From: an uncultured Fluviicola sp.
Lineage (GTDB): Bacteria; Bacteroidota; Bacteroidia; Flavobacteriales; Crocinitomicaceae
Reading direction: 5' to 3'
Length of the DNA: 64,000 nucleotides
Assembly: GCF_946478805.1 (NCBI RefSeq)
Contig: NZ_CAMLDC010000011.1
Location: 62,001 to 126,000, forward strand
The translations under genes and the position numbers were made by a program. Below, in pieces: positions 48,678 through 57,827 of this stretch. How positions within the stretch are numbered: position 1 is the stretch's first letter; the number at the start of each line of letters is the position of its first letter. The notes under the pieces are model-generated. The model did not search any database and was not told the DNA's origin. It worked only from the letters and a program-made list of their open reading frames with translations.

Positions 48678-49688
48678 ATGCATATGATACAAAAACTATC
48701 TAAAATCCTTTCAGCAACTGTTGCCTCATTTCTCTTTGCCAGCATTTCTTTTTCCCAGACAAATTCGGATGTTTATTCTCCGAAATTCTCTCATTTATCG
48801 GGAAGGTACAATGCGAATATCCAGGTAGCACTGACTGCAACAACTTCTAATTCCGTAATCTATTACACCTTGGACGGTTCAACTCCCAGCAGTTCCTCCC
48901 AGCTTTATACAGGAGCCATTCCAATTAGTGGTAACGGAAACCAGGTCACGCTTAAAACAATAGCCATTAAGGGAGCTTTACAAAGTTTTGTCAGTTCGGC
49001 AACCTATGTGATCGATTACTCCTATAATCCCAATGCCAGTTATTTGACAAACCTGTCTTGGTCGCAATACACGAACTTCCTTCCAGGCGATTGGTTCGGC
49101 TACACTTCCACTCCTTGGACCTGCAATTATTCGGTCAAGGTAAAGATCCTTTCGAATGGAAATTATATAGATACTACGACATCCACGAGTTGTTTGGGTC
49201 CAAATGATGATTCTTTTCTCCCTGTTTTTTATTACGGAATTACAGACACTTCTAGCTTAAAAGTCATTAATCTATACAACATTGCTGCCTCGGGATTTGC
49301 AAACGGGTTCATTACCATTGATTTTGGAGTGGGAACCAACCAGTATGAACTGCGTTATATCAAGTTTATCGATGAGAACAACCTCTTTATCGAGTTCTGG
49401 CACAATACAAACGGTCCTTTGAAGTATTATCTGACCAAGAATCGTCAAACACTTGGAGTGGATGACCATGCGGATGCACAAACACGAATTTATCCGAATC
49501 CTACTTCAAACTATCTATCCATTGAAAATTTGCAGAGCGATGTTTTGGTGACAAACCAACTCGGGCAAAGGTTTACACTTGAAAAAAGTGATAAAATAAA
49601 TGTTTCGCACTTACCGAAAGGAATCTATTTCGTGCAATTCAGTAATAATAAAGGTGAACAGATACGAGAAAAATTGGTGATCGAATAA
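48678..49688 (+). CDS. T9SS-exported protein with chitobiase/FN3-like N-terminal domain
   Basis: 336 residues. The signal peptide ends near ISFSQ; an ATG six bases downstream (48684) is an equal start candidate. Residues about 30-115 match the chitobiase C-terminal-like domain (VIYYTLDGSTPSSSSQLYTG, then VTLKTIAIKG), often found in carbohydrate-active proteins. The middle (120-260) is beta-rich and unassigned. Residues about 265-336 are a T9SS sorting domain (IYPNPTSNYLSIEN start, GIYFVQF near the end). It is surface-exposed or secreted. The gene is bracketed by two identical terminators. Confidence 0.82.
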   Translation: MHMIQKLSKILSATVASFLFASISFSQTNSDVYSPKFSHLSGRYNANIQVALTATTSNSVIYYTLDGSTPSSSSQLYTGAIPISGNGNQVTLKTIAIKGALQSFVSSATYVIDYSYNPNASYLTNLSWSQYTNFLPGDWFGYTSTPWTCNYSVKVKILSNGNYIDTTTSTSCLGPNDDSFLPVFYYGITDTSSLKVINLYNIAASGFANGFITIDFGVGTNQYELRYIKFIDENNLFIEFWHNTNGPLKYYLTKNRQTLGVDDHADAQTRIYPNPTSNYLSIENLQSDVLVTNQLGQRFTLEKSDKINVSHLPKGIYFVQFSNNKGEQIREKLVIE

Positions 49689-49708
49689 TTGGAATTGAAA
49701 ATAGACTC

Positions 49709-49742
49709 AAGTGGAATCGTGAAAGCGGTTCCATTTTTTTTG
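49709..49742 (+). terminator. Intrinsic terminator, second identical copy
   Basis: Same 34-base sequence as 48599-48632: stem TGGAATCG/CGGTTCCA and eight T, after the T9SS protein gene. Confidence 0.85.
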
Positions 49743-49886
49743 TGCGCAAAAATGAGCAACTATGTTTTTCATTTTGGTTTTTTGTGTAGTCTTGGAAGAG
49801 CAGTTGACCAACCACAAACGAGAAGCCGCGTTTCCTAATCGAGAATCTTTAACTGCAAGAAAAAAAAGTTAAAAGAGAAAACCAAA

Positions 49887-50228
49887 TTAAATAGTATTGA
49901 CAATCGAGATTATCTCAAATTTACCTTGCCATTCTTTAATTGATTCCAATATAGGTAGAAATGCCAATCCTTTTTCAGATAACTTATACTCTACCCTTGG
50001 TGGTAATTCCTTAAAAGCCATTCTTTCTAACAATCCATCTTCTTCCAACTCTTTTAATTGCTCTGTTAAAACTTTCCTTGAAATGTGAGGTATTATAGCA
50101 TCCAACTGACCAAAACGTATCGTTCGGTCCCCAATCACATTTATAATTATTGGCTTCCATTTATTTCCAATTGTGCCAATAGCCCTTGTAAATGGGCAAT
50201 TTGACTTACAAAAATTTTCATCTCTCAT
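49887..50228 (-). CDS. HxlR-family transcriptional regulator (second copy)
   Basis: 113 residues. HxlR pattern: KSNCPFTRAIGTIGNKWKPIIINVIGD, RFGQLDAIIPHISRKVLTEQLKELEEDGLLER and VEYKLSEKG. Two N-terminal cysteines (7 and 11) are candidates for thiol-based sensing. It is divergent from the SDR gene at 50339 and probably represses it; a candidate operator GTTAC-6-GTAAC lies between them. Codon use here and through 52392 is visibly more AT-rich than in the surrounding genes. Confidence 0.92.
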   Translation of the reverse strand: MRDENFCKSNCPFTRAIGTIGNKWKPIIINVIGDRTIRFGQLDAIIPHISRKVLTEQLKELEEDGLLERMAFKELPPRVEYKLSEKGLAFLPILESIKEWQGKFEIISIVNTI

Positions 50229-50246
50229 ATTTCATTTAAATAAGTA

Positions 50247-50262
50247 GTTACCTAATAGTAAC
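50247..50262. promoter_or_regulatory. Candidate HxlR operator GTTAC-N6-GTAAC
   Basis: Perfect 5-base inverted repeat with a 6-base spacer between the divergent HxlR and SDR genes. Binding is an inference from position. Confidence 0.45.
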
Positions 50263-50303
50263 CAGAATAAACTGAATTAGTTACAAAAATAAACTATTGA
50301 AGA

Positions 50304-50311
50304 TAACTTTG
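50304..50311 (+). promoter_or_regulatory. -7 box TAACTTTG for the SDR gene
   Basis: Exact TAnnTTTG match 28 bases before the ATG at 50339. Confidence 0.55.
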
Positions 50312-50338
50312 CGAAACATTCAATAAAAAAGTTATATC

Positions 50339-51091
50339 ATGAGTAAATTAAAAAACAAAGTAGTCGTTATTACCGGAGGTAATAGCGGTATCGGATTCGG
50401 AATTGCCCAAGAATTTAAAAATGAAGGTGCAGCAGGTGTTATTGTTGGTAGAAATCAAAAAACATTGGATCACGCTGTAGATCAGCTTGGTGAAAATTTT
50501 ATCGCTATTAATGCTGATGTAACCAACCTTAAGGATCTTGCAAGAGTATTCGAAGAGACGGCTGAAAAATTTGGTAAAATCGATGTAGTTGTTGCCAATG
50601 CGGGTGGCGGAGCAGTTGGCACTGTTGCAGACCTTGGAGAAGTAGATTATGATCAGACTATGGATTTAAACTTGAAAAGTGTGTACTTCACAGTGCATAA
50701 AGCACTTCCCCATATGAATGATGGAAGTTCTATTATACTAATAGGATCAAATGCTGCACATCGTTCATATCCGTCTTTTGGGTTATATGGTGCTGCAAAA
50801 GCGGCTGTAATCTTTTTTGCAAAAGCATTTTCAAACGATCTTTTAGGAAGAAGAATTAGGGTAAACGTGATTACACCAGGTACTACAGATACACCAGCAT
50901 TTGAGAAGTTTGTGCCGGCAGAGCAAATTGATGCTGTAAAAACACACTTTTCAGAACAAATGCCAACAGGTAGAATTGGGAACCCCTCAGACATTGGAAA
51001 AGCCGCTGCTTTCCTTGCATCTGATGATTCATCATTTATACTTGGCACTGAACTTATGGTTGATGGCGGGATGACCTACTTAGCTAAATAG
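50339..51091 (+). CDS. Short-chain dehydrogenase/reductase (SDR)
   Basis: 250 residues, a classical SDR. Cofactor loop TGGNSGIGFG (residues 12-21), NAG motif VVANAGGGAVG, catalytic Ser in ILIGSNAAH and Tyr-x-x-x-Lys in LYGAAKAAV, and the C-terminal LGTELMVDGGM. It oxidises or reduces an alcohol/carbonyl with NAD(P); the Arg in IVGRNQK favours NADP. First gene of a three-gene block (SDR, DinB-like, SDR) under the divergent HxlR regulator. Substrate unknown. Confidence 0.92.
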   Translation: MSKLKNKVVVITGGNSGIGFGIAQEFKNEGAAGVIVGRNQKTLDHAVDQLGENFIAINADVTNLKDLARVFEETAEKFGKIDVVVANAGGGAVGTVADLGEVDYDQTMDLNLKSVYFTVHKALPHMNDGSSIILIGSNAAHRSYPSFGLYGAAKAAVIFFAKAFSNDLLGRRIRVNVITPGTTDTPAFEKFVPAEQIDAVKTHFSEQMPTGRIGNPSDIGKAAAFLASDDSSFILGTELMVDGGMTYLAK

Positions 51092-51116
51092 ATAAACTTA
51101 AATCAAGTTGCACAAA

Positions 51117-51560
51117 ATGGACATTACATCACAAATAGAAACTTTAAAAAATCAAAGGACAAACCTGCTATTGCAATTAGAGGGTTTGAGCAACGAGGAT
51201 ATAGGACTTATACCAGCGGGCCATAACAATAATATACTTTGGAATCTTGGTCATATTTTAGTGGTGCCCCAATATTATTTTTATGTAGCAAATGGTCATT
51301 CTCAAAACGTTGAGCAATATTATATTCAAAATTATATGTCGGGTTCTTATCCAAAGGCAACTAATATCGATAAGGAATATAATGCAATAAAAGTGTCGTT
51401 GTTGCCAACTTTAGATGCATTAAAATCGGATTTCGAGAAAGATATGTTTAAAGACTTTAAAGCATTTGGCGATTTAGATTTCATAAGTACCCTGGAGTTC
51501 TTAATAAAACACGAAGCAGGTCATCTAAATACAATCAATAACTTATTGAGTGTTCATTAA
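51117..51560 (+). CDS. DinB-like four-helix metal-binding protein
   Basis: 147 residues from ATG 51117, 25 bases after the SDR stop. Helical bundle with the DinB/YfiT His pattern: NLGHILVVPQYYF near residue 48 and KHEAGHLNTINNL near the C-terminus, which together can hold a metal ion. Family members include thiol-dependent S-transferases using bacillithiol or mycothiol, but many are uncharacterised. Placed between two SDR genes and under an HxlR regulator, it may take part in detoxifying an electrophile; this is an inference. Confidence 0.8.
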   Translation: MDITSQIETLKNQRTNLLLQLEGLSNEDIGLIPAGHNNNILWNLGHILVVPQYYFYVANGHSQNVEQYYIQNYMSGSYPKATNIDKEYNAIKVSLLPTLDALKSDFEKDMFKDFKAFGDLDFISTLEFLIKHEAGHLNTINNLLSVH

Positions 51561-51633
51561 TACACACCATTTATAAAAATGGTCATTTCGGTATTTTGAA
51601 TATATCATTTTACAAATCAGAAAAAACAAAACA

Positions 51634-52392
51634 ATGAGTAAATTAATAGATAAAGTAGCGATAGTTACAGGTGCATCAAAAGGAATCGGTGCAGGAATAG
51701 CAAAAGCTTTTGCCAAAGAAGGTGCAAAGGTTGTTGTTAATTATTCTTCCAGTAAAGACGAAGCAGATAAAATAGTAAGATTTATAACCGAAAATGGTGG
51801 GACAGCGATTGCAGTACAAGGAGATGTGTCAAAAGAAACCGATATAAAAAGACTATTTGAAGAAACAAAAAAGGCCTTTGGTACACTGGATATTTTAGTA
51901 AACAACGCAGCATATCAAGGTTATACACCTATTGATCAAATAACATCAGAAAGCTTTCATCAACATTTCAACGTCAATGTATTGGGCGCTTTACTTGCAA
52001 TTCAATCATCGTTAAAACTTTTTGGAGAAAAAGGTGGAAATATCATCAACATTAGTTCCGGTGCGAGTAAAATGCCTCTCCCAACTGCTTCTTTATATTC
52101 CTCAACAAAAGCTGCATTAGATGCCGTCACTATTGCTTTATCAAAAGAATTAGGCTCAAAAAATGTTCGTGTCAATTCTATTTTACCCGGTGCTACCGAA
52201 ACAGAAGGTTCAACTAATGCCGGCGTCACAAGAGGAAGTGAATACGAAAAATTCTTTATTGCCAATACACCACTTGGTCGCAGAGGTCAGCCAGAAGATA
52301 TTGCAAAGGCAGCCGTATTTCTTGCTTCCGACGACGCAGCTTGGATTACAGGAGAACAAATTTCTGTTTCGGGTGGAATGTACGGATTTTAG
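51634..52392 (+). CDS. Short-chain dehydrogenase/reductase (glucose 1-dehydrogenase-like)
   Basis: 252 residues. TGASKGIGAGIA cofactor loop (12-23), NNAAYQG (NNAG variant), catalytic Ser in INISSGASK and Tyr-x-x-x-Lys in LYSSTKAALD, PGATETEG, and the C-terminal GEQISVSGGMYGF. NYSSSKDEAD after the second strand suggests NADP use. It is similar in type but not nearly identical to the SDR at 50339. It is last in the HxlR-controlled block and ends at a bidirectional terminator. Confidence 0.92.
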   Translation: MSKLIDKVAIVTGASKGIGAGIAKAFAKEGAKVVVNYSSSKDEADKIVRFITENGGTAIAVQGDVSKETDIKRLFEETKKAFGTLDILVNNAAYQGYTPIDQITSESFHQHFNVNVLGALLAIQSSLKLFGEKGGNIINISSGASKMPLPTASLYSSTKAALDAVTIALSKELGSKNVRVNSILPGATETEGSTNAGVTRGSEYEKFFIANTPLGRRGQPEDIAKAAVFLASDDAAWITGEQISVSGGMYGF

Positions 52393-52408
52393 TGATCTTA
52401 AAAACCAA

Positions 52409-52437
52409 AAAGCCCCGGCATTTATCGCCGGGGCTTT
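52409..52437. terminator. Bidirectional intrinsic terminator
   Basis: AAAGCCCCGGC (52409-52419) pairs with GCCGGGGCTTT (52427-52437). The T-run is longer on the minus strand, where it ends the S46 peptidase transcript. Confidence 0.9.
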
Positions 52438-52494
52438 CCTAATTTCCTACTTGGAATGAAGCGACTAAAAGTCTACTTCGTTCGCAGTCAGTTC

Positions 52495-54621
52495 TTATTT
52501 AACCAACTTCATTTCATTAATCAAATTCGTTGCGCCGTAGCACTTGTCGATCAACCAAAGCGTGTAACGAACGTCCAAAGAGATCGTACGTTGGATGTTC
52601 GGCTCGAAGTAGATGTCACCGGACATTGCTTCCCAGTTTCCGTCAAATGCTGTTCCGATCAACTCACCGTTTGCATTGATAACCGGAGAACCGGAGTTAC
52701 CTCCTGTAATGTCGTTGTTTGAAAGGAAGTTCACAGGCAATTTCCCGTTAGAAGCATACTGACCGTAATCTTTTTTCTCCCACAATTCCTTGATACGCGG
52801 ATCAACCACGAATTCAGGGTTTTTAGGATCTTCTTTCTGCATCACTCCATCCAAAGTTGTGAAGTAGTCGTAATGAACTGCATCACGCGGATCGTAAGCC
52901 AATACATTTCCATAAGTCAAACGCATCGTAGAGTTTGCATTCGGGTAGAATTTCTTATTCGGTTGCATTTCGCGAACTCCTTTTACAAATGCACGGTTCG
53001 CAAGTGTCAATTTCGTATTCGCCGATTTAACCGCTTCTTGTCCCATTGCAGCTTGATATGCATTGTCCAGATCCTTGATCAAAATAAACAATGGATCCTG
53101 GCTCAATTTATCCGCATCAAAGTTTTTCATGAATTCCTCGTAACGCTCTTTCGAAGCAAAGATCGAATTTGCCTTAACGCGTGCCATGAACGCCTCGATT
53201 CCGTCTTCACCGATCGATCTGGTGATTCCAACCTGTTGTTCCATCGGAACGTCGCGGATGTACATTTTCAATACTTCTTCCAATGTCTCCAATTCGATAT
53301 CCATTGAACGTTCAGCATAAATCTCTTCAGCTGTTCCTTTTGCAGCATCCAGGATCATGTTAAAGCGCTCTTCGTTGCCCGATTTTTTAGCATCCAGCGC
53401 TATTTTGTACATATAAACCACTGAATTGATATCCACTTGGCGAACAAATTCACTTTGGTACGTTTTGATGTAAATAATACTGTTCGTAGCTTTAAAAGCG
53501 GACTCAATATCCGAAAGTACATTATCGTATTCCGCTTTTCCGGCAGAATATTTTGTAAACTCTTCTTCTACTTTTCTTTTCTTATCAGCAACATGGTTTC
53601 CTTGCAACTGTTTTGTCTGACCGATAAAATATTTCCAGTAATTAGCCACTTGAGCATACTTCGATGAATAATTCAAACGCACTGTTACGTCTTTATCCAT
53701 GTATTTTTTCATGATCTCCAATTTCTTAGCGCGGATATCCACAATTTTAGGCTGCTCCAAAGAAATTGCCTGTTCCACACCATAAGAAGTCAAATAGCGA
53801 TTTGTTCTTCCAGGGAATCCCATAATCATTGCATAATCACCTTGTTTCACACCTTTCAATGAGATTGGCAATGAATGTTTCGGTTTCAATGGAACGTTTG
53901 AATCGCTGAAATCAGCAGGTTTGTTATCTGATCCTGCATAAATGCGGAACATGGAGAAATCTGCAGTGTGGCGCGGCCATTCCCAGTTATCTGTGTCTCC
54001 ACCGAATTTTCCGGCTGATTGCGGAGGTGTTCCTACCAAACGCACATCTTTAAATGTTTCTTTTACGAAAAGATAAAATTCATTTCCATCATAAAAGTCA
54101 CGAACAAACGCTTCGTAATTAGTTCCTGTTGTAGCATCTTTCACCAAGATATCCGTCACTTCCTTGATTTTCTTTGCACGCTCCTCCGGAGTCATCTTGG
54201 AATTCAATTCTTTAGCAACTTGTGCAGTAACGTCCTCCATACGGATCATGAAAGTTGCTGTCAATCCCTTCACTGCAATTTCTTCTTTCAAATTCTTAGC
54301 CCAAAATCCATTGTCCAGGTAATTGTGATCTTTTGTCGAAGCACCTGCAATTGCGTCATATCCGCAATGGTGATTTGTCAAGACCAATCCTTGATTTGAG
54401 ATCATCTCACCCGTACAAAAACCTCCAAATGAGATTACTGCATCTTTCAAAGACGATTTGTTAATGGAATAGATTTGCTCCTGAGTCAGTTTCAAGCCAT
54501 GTTTTTTCATGTCTTCGTAGTTTCTTCCAATCAAAAATGGAAGCCACATTCCTTCATCAGCGCGAGCAATGTTACCCATTGAATAGGTCAATAAGACCAA
54601 CGCGAATACTATTTTTTTCAT
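52495..54621 (-). CDS. S46-family dipeptidyl peptidase, DPP7-type
   Basis: 708 residues with signal peptide (ending near IARADEG). The chymotrypsin-like catalytic His is in LTNHHCGYD (84-85), and the nucleophile in DITGGNSGSPVINANGELIG (Ser near 643). Just after it the sequence reads FDGNWEAMSGD: DPP7-type enzymes have Gly at this place while Asp/Glu-specific DPP11 enzymes have Arg, so hydrophobic or broad P1 specificity is expected. It removes dipeptides from peptide N-termini in the periplasm, complementing the S9 and M1 peptidases in this window. Monocistronic. Confidence 0.93.
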   Translation of the reverse strand: MKKIVFALVLLTYSMGNIARADEGMWLPFLIGRNYEDMKKHGLKLTQEQIYSINKSSLKDAVISFGGFCTGEMISNQGLVLTNHHCGYDAIAGASTKDHNYLDNGFWAKNLKEEIAVKGLTATFMIRMEDVTAQVAKELNSKMTPEERAKKIKEVTDILVKDATTGTNYEAFVRDFYDGNEFYLFVKETFKDVRLVGTPPQSAGKFGGDTDNWEWPRHTADFSMFRIYAGSDNKPADFSDSNVPLKPKHSLPISLKGVKQGDYAMIMGFPGRTNRYLTSYGVEQAISLEQPKIVDIRAKKLEIMKKYMDKDVTVRLNYSSKYAQVANYWKYFIGQTKQLQGNHVADKKRKVEEEFTKYSAGKAEYDNVLSDIESAFKATNSIIYIKTYQSEFVRQVDINSVVYMYKIALDAKKSGNEERFNMILDAAKGTAEEIYAERSMDIELETLEEVLKMYIRDVPMEQQVGITRSIGEDGIEAFMARVKANSIFASKERYEEFMKNFDADKLSQDPLFILIKDLDNAYQAAMGQEAVKSANTKLTLANRAFVKGVREMQPNKKFYPNANSTMRLTYGNVLAYDPRDAVHYDYFTTLDGVMQKEDPKNPEFVVDPRIKELWEKKDYGQYASNGKLPVNFLSNNDITGGNSGSPVINANGELIGTAFDGNWEAMSGDIYFEPNIQRTISLDVRYTLWLIDKCYGATNLINEMKLVK

Positions 54622-54696
54622 TCTTTAGATTTTGTTTAAAAGAGCGCTAAAGATAACAACTTTTTAATGTTAGGGATTGACCGTTTGTGTAATATT

Positions 54697-54821
54697 AATT
54701 GAAAATGTAAAATTGAGAATTGAAAAGAAAAAATCGATCGCATTAGATTAATATATTGGATTCTGTCACAATACACACTTCATTTAAGATTCAAAAACTT
54801 TTCAATTTTACATTTTGAATT
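54697..54821. repeat. MITE-like inverted repeat, AATTGAAAATG family (copy D)
   Basis: Left arm 54697-54727 and right arm 54798-54821 are reverse complements built of AATTGAAAATGTAAAATTG. About 70 bp lie between them. The right arm ends directly at the stop codon of the GH92 gene. Confidence 0.65.
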
Positions 54822-57791
54822 CTATTTTACCGTGATTTCATCCAGGAACAACCAGGTCGGATTTCCAACTCCCAAATGCCAATCCGGGCATTTCCCATAA
54901 TTTTCAACACTGAAACGGATAAACTTGCAAGAAGTCGGGGCGATTTCAAAATCGAGTTCACCTGTTTTCAAGGTTTCTCCTTCTTTCACCGGAACTCCCT
55001 GAACTTTTCCCAGTTTGCGGTAAGTGACACCATCAGCAGAAACCTCAACGGCAACGGATTTCGGAGGGAAGATCCATGATTTCTGGTCTTGCAGGTATGA
55101 GAACCGGATCATTGAAATCTCTTTCGTTTCATCCAACTCGATTATTCCTTGCACATCTTTCCCAAAAGTTCCCTGCCATTCTGTTCCCCTGTATTCCTCC
55201 GTTCCTCTTTGTCCATCAACCAATGCCTGCGATCCACCACCCGAATACTGGTTCGCATATTCTGTAGACAGGTTGATTTTCTTATCGCGCACATACTTCG
55301 TAAACAAAGTTTTGATCGCTTTACTTTCAGAACCGTCCTCGCGAACCACTTTTGCATACACAGGAGTGGTTTCATTCAATTGGATATTTTTTCCACCCTG
55401 TTTGTAGAATGGCTGGTATTTCTCTCCGTCAAAACTGTAGTAAACCTTCCCTTTCTCAAAGAAAAGCACATCGATTCCCAATTCCATCGTTGTTTCAAAC
55501 ATGGTTTGCGTTGCCGTGAAAAAAGGAACCGGAACAAACCCCGGATTCACTTCATTTCTCAAGTCCAACTCATAATTCGCAACCTGTTTGTTCGGTTTTG
55601 GCCCCATTGAGATTTCCAGGATCCCACCTCCCTTGATCATCTCGTGCGTGATGAATAATTTTTGGTATACCGTTCCATTCCAGGAGATCGATTGCACAAA
55701 TTTGTTTTCCGCCGAATTATTCAAAGTCCGGATCTCAAAGTCTGTTTTTTCTCCACGAATCACCACTTTATCCATCAGGGGCCTGCCGATCGCATACGTC
55801 GGACTTCCCGGAGAAACAGGATAAAAGCCCATCGAACTCAGGACATACCAAGCCGACATCTGCCCGCAATCTTCATTTCCCGAAAGTCCATCCGGGCTAT
55901 TGGTATAAAACGTCTTTAAAATAGTATCTATTAGAAATTCTGTCTTTTCAGGAGCTCCACAGTAATTGTAAGTGTACGCCATGTGATGGGAAGGCTCATT
56001 TCCATGTGCATATTGCCCGATCAAACCGGTGATATCCGCCTGTTCACGTCCCGACATGGATGAAGAACCCAGGAACATCGAATCCAGGAAGTTTACCATT
56101 CCTTCGTTTCCTCCGTGCATGTCAATCAGCGTTTGCATGTGATGTGGCGCAGCCAGTGAATATTGCCATCCATTCGCTTCCGTAAAGTGATGATTCACTT
56201 CATTGGGTTTAAAGAATGGCAAGAAGATCCCGTCCTTTCTCGGTTGGAAGAAACGCGTTTCGGGATGCATCAGGTTCATCCAGTTTGCAGATCTGATCTG
56301 GTACTTCTTTGCAATATCCGTTTTGCCGAGTTTCTCTGCAAATTTTGAAATACACCAGTCATCATAGGCATATTCCAGGGTTTTCGAAACAGATTCCGCC
56401 TGCATATTCGCTGAAATAAAACCGGTTTCTTCGTATTGTTTCTTTCCCCACTGATCGGCAGTACTTGAAGCGATCATTGCTTCCAATAATCCTTCCGGAT
56501 CTTCCAGTGGGATCCCTTTCAAATAAGCATCCGTAATGACAGAAACAGAATGATACCCGATCATGCAATTCGTTTCATTATTGGATAATGTCCAAACAGG
56601 AAGTAGGCCCGTATTCTGGTATTGCTTATAGAAAGAATTGACAAAATCGCTTACTTTTTGAGGTTGCGTAATGGTGTATAACGGATTGGCTCCTCTGTAA
56701 GTATCCCACAATGAAAAAACCGAATACATCGGGTTGGCTGAATACGAAATTTCATTTTTGAAATTCCGGTATTTCCCATCAACATCCGACCAAAGTGATG
56801 GATGAACGAAGGTATGATAAAGCGCTGTGTAAAAATTAGTTAACACCTCTTTCTGTTTCGATTCCACACGGATCTTGCTCAATTCAAGATCCCAGGCTCC
56901 AACTGCTTTTGCGCGAACTACATCAAAATCAAATGAATTCAATTCCGATTTCAAATTGGAAACCGCACCATTTTCACTTGTGCCCGAAATACCAACCCGA
57001 ACCGAAATCTCTTTCACTCCATCCGGAAATTCCATCACAAACAGATAAGTGCCTGTTTTCTCATCCTGGATCCATTTGGTCTTTGTAAAAGGAATGGACG
57101 TTTCCAGGTTGAAATAAAGATGCTGATTCGTTGCCCAAGCTTCAGAAACACGTTTACCGCTTACAGAAGTAGCTGACGTTTTTGTTGCCGAAACTTCCAA
57201 AACACGGTCCCGGTAACCCAAATCAATCAGGATGTATCTTTTTCCCTTTGAGTTGGAAAATTGATAACGATGCAAAGCACAACGCAAAGTAGCTGTCAAA
57301 TCTGCAGTAATGCCATTTTCCATTTCCACATGGTAATAACCCGGAAGCGCTTTTTCTTTCGAATGCCTGAAAACAGAACCGAATCCACCGGCTTTTTTGT
57401 ATCCCGGAACGGCATTCAACTTTCCTTGTTGCGGAACCAACAACACATCCGCATAATCAGGGATTCCTGTTCCGCTTAAATGCGTATGGCTGAATCCGTA
57501 GATCACGGAATCGGAATAATGGTAACCTCCGCAACCATCCCAACCTTCATAACGTGTATCCGGCCCTACCTGGACCATTCCGAATGGAAGAACAGGCCCG
57601 GGAAAAGTATGCCCGTGTCCGCCTGTACCGACAAAAGTGTTCACATATTGTGAGGGATTCGGCCGACTATCGCTTAACTTGTTTGAAAAAACCTTATCTC
57701 TTGCAGCATCCGAATTGTTTTTCAATTCCTGGATTTGAGAAAAACCCGGGAAAGAACAAATAAGCGTAAGTAGAAGTATCCTGTTTTTCAT
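54822..57791 (-). CDS. GH92-family alpha-mannosidase with C-terminal carbohydrate-binding domain, secreted
   Basis: 989 residues. After the signal peptide (near PGFSQ) comes the GH92 start YVNTFVGTGGHGHTFPGP, then GWDGCGGYHYSD, GFSHTHLSGTG, the (alpha/alpha)6 barrel motifs GYHSVSVITDAYLKG and GNEDCGQMSAWYVLSSMGFYPVSPG (acidic catalytic/calcium residues). Residues about 800-850 resemble a chitobiase-type domain and 850-989 an F5/8 type C (discoidin-like) binding domain. GH92 enzymes are calcium-dependent exo-alpha-mannosidases acting on N-glycans or mannans. ROK kinase and HD genes upstream on the same strand suggest a sugar-use operon. Confidence 0.93.
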   Translation of the reverse strand: MKNRILLLTLICSFPGFSQIQELKNNSDAARDKVFSNKLSDSRPNPSQYVNTFVGTGGHGHTFPGPVLPFGMVQVGPDTRYEGWDGCGGYHYSDSVIYGFSHTHLSGTGIPDYADVLLVPQQGKLNAVPGYKKAGGFGSVFRHSKEKALPGYYHVEMENGITADLTATLRCALHRYQFSNSKGKRYILIDLGYRDRVLEVSATKTSATSVSGKRVSEAWATNQHLYFNLETSIPFTKTKWIQDEKTGTYLFVMEFPDGVKEISVRVGISGTSENGAVSNLKSELNSFDFDVVRAKAVGAWDLELSKIRVESKQKEVLTNFYTALYHTFVHPSLWSDVDGKYRNFKNEISYSANPMYSVFSLWDTYRGANPLYTITQPQKVSDFVNSFYKQYQNTGLLPVWTLSNNETNCMIGYHSVSVITDAYLKGIPLEDPEGLLEAMIASSTADQWGKKQYEETGFISANMQAESVSKTLEYAYDDWCISKFAEKLGKTDIAKKYQIRSANWMNLMHPETRFFQPRKDGIFLPFFKPNEVNHHFTEANGWQYSLAAPHHMQTLIDMHGGNEGMVNFLDSMFLGSSSMSGREQADITGLIGQYAHGNEPSHHMAYTYNYCGAPEKTEFLIDTILKTFYTNSPDGLSGNEDCGQMSAWYVLSSMGFYPVSPGSPTYAIGRPLMDKVVIRGEKTDFEIRTLNNSAENKFVQSISWNGTVYQKLFITHEMIKGGGILEISMGPKPNKQVANYELDLRNEVNPGFVPVPFFTATQTMFETTMELGIDVLFFEKGKVYYSFDGEKYQPFYKQGGKNIQLNETTPVYAKVVREDGSESKAIKTLFTKYVRDKKINLSTEYANQYSGGGSQALVDGQRGTEEYRGTEWQGTFGKDVQGIIELDETKEISMIRFSYLQDQKSWIFPPKSVAVEVSADGVTYRKLGKVQGVPVKEGETLKTGELDFEIAPTSCKFIRFSVENYGKCPDWHLGVGNPTWLFLDEITVK

Positions 57792-57805
57792 ATGGCTAAA
57801 TTTTT

Positions 57806-57822
57806 AATCACCAGCCACGGCT
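57806..57822. promoter_or_regulatory. Intercistronic hairpin CCAGCC-AC-GGCTGG
   Basis: A perfect 6-bp palindrome (CCAGCC/GGCTGG) lies in the 36-base gap between the ROK kinase stop codon and the GH92 start. On the transcribed strand no T-run follows, so it is more likely an mRNA-processing or stability hairpin than a terminator. Confidence 0.45.
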
Positions 57823-57827
57823 GGCTC

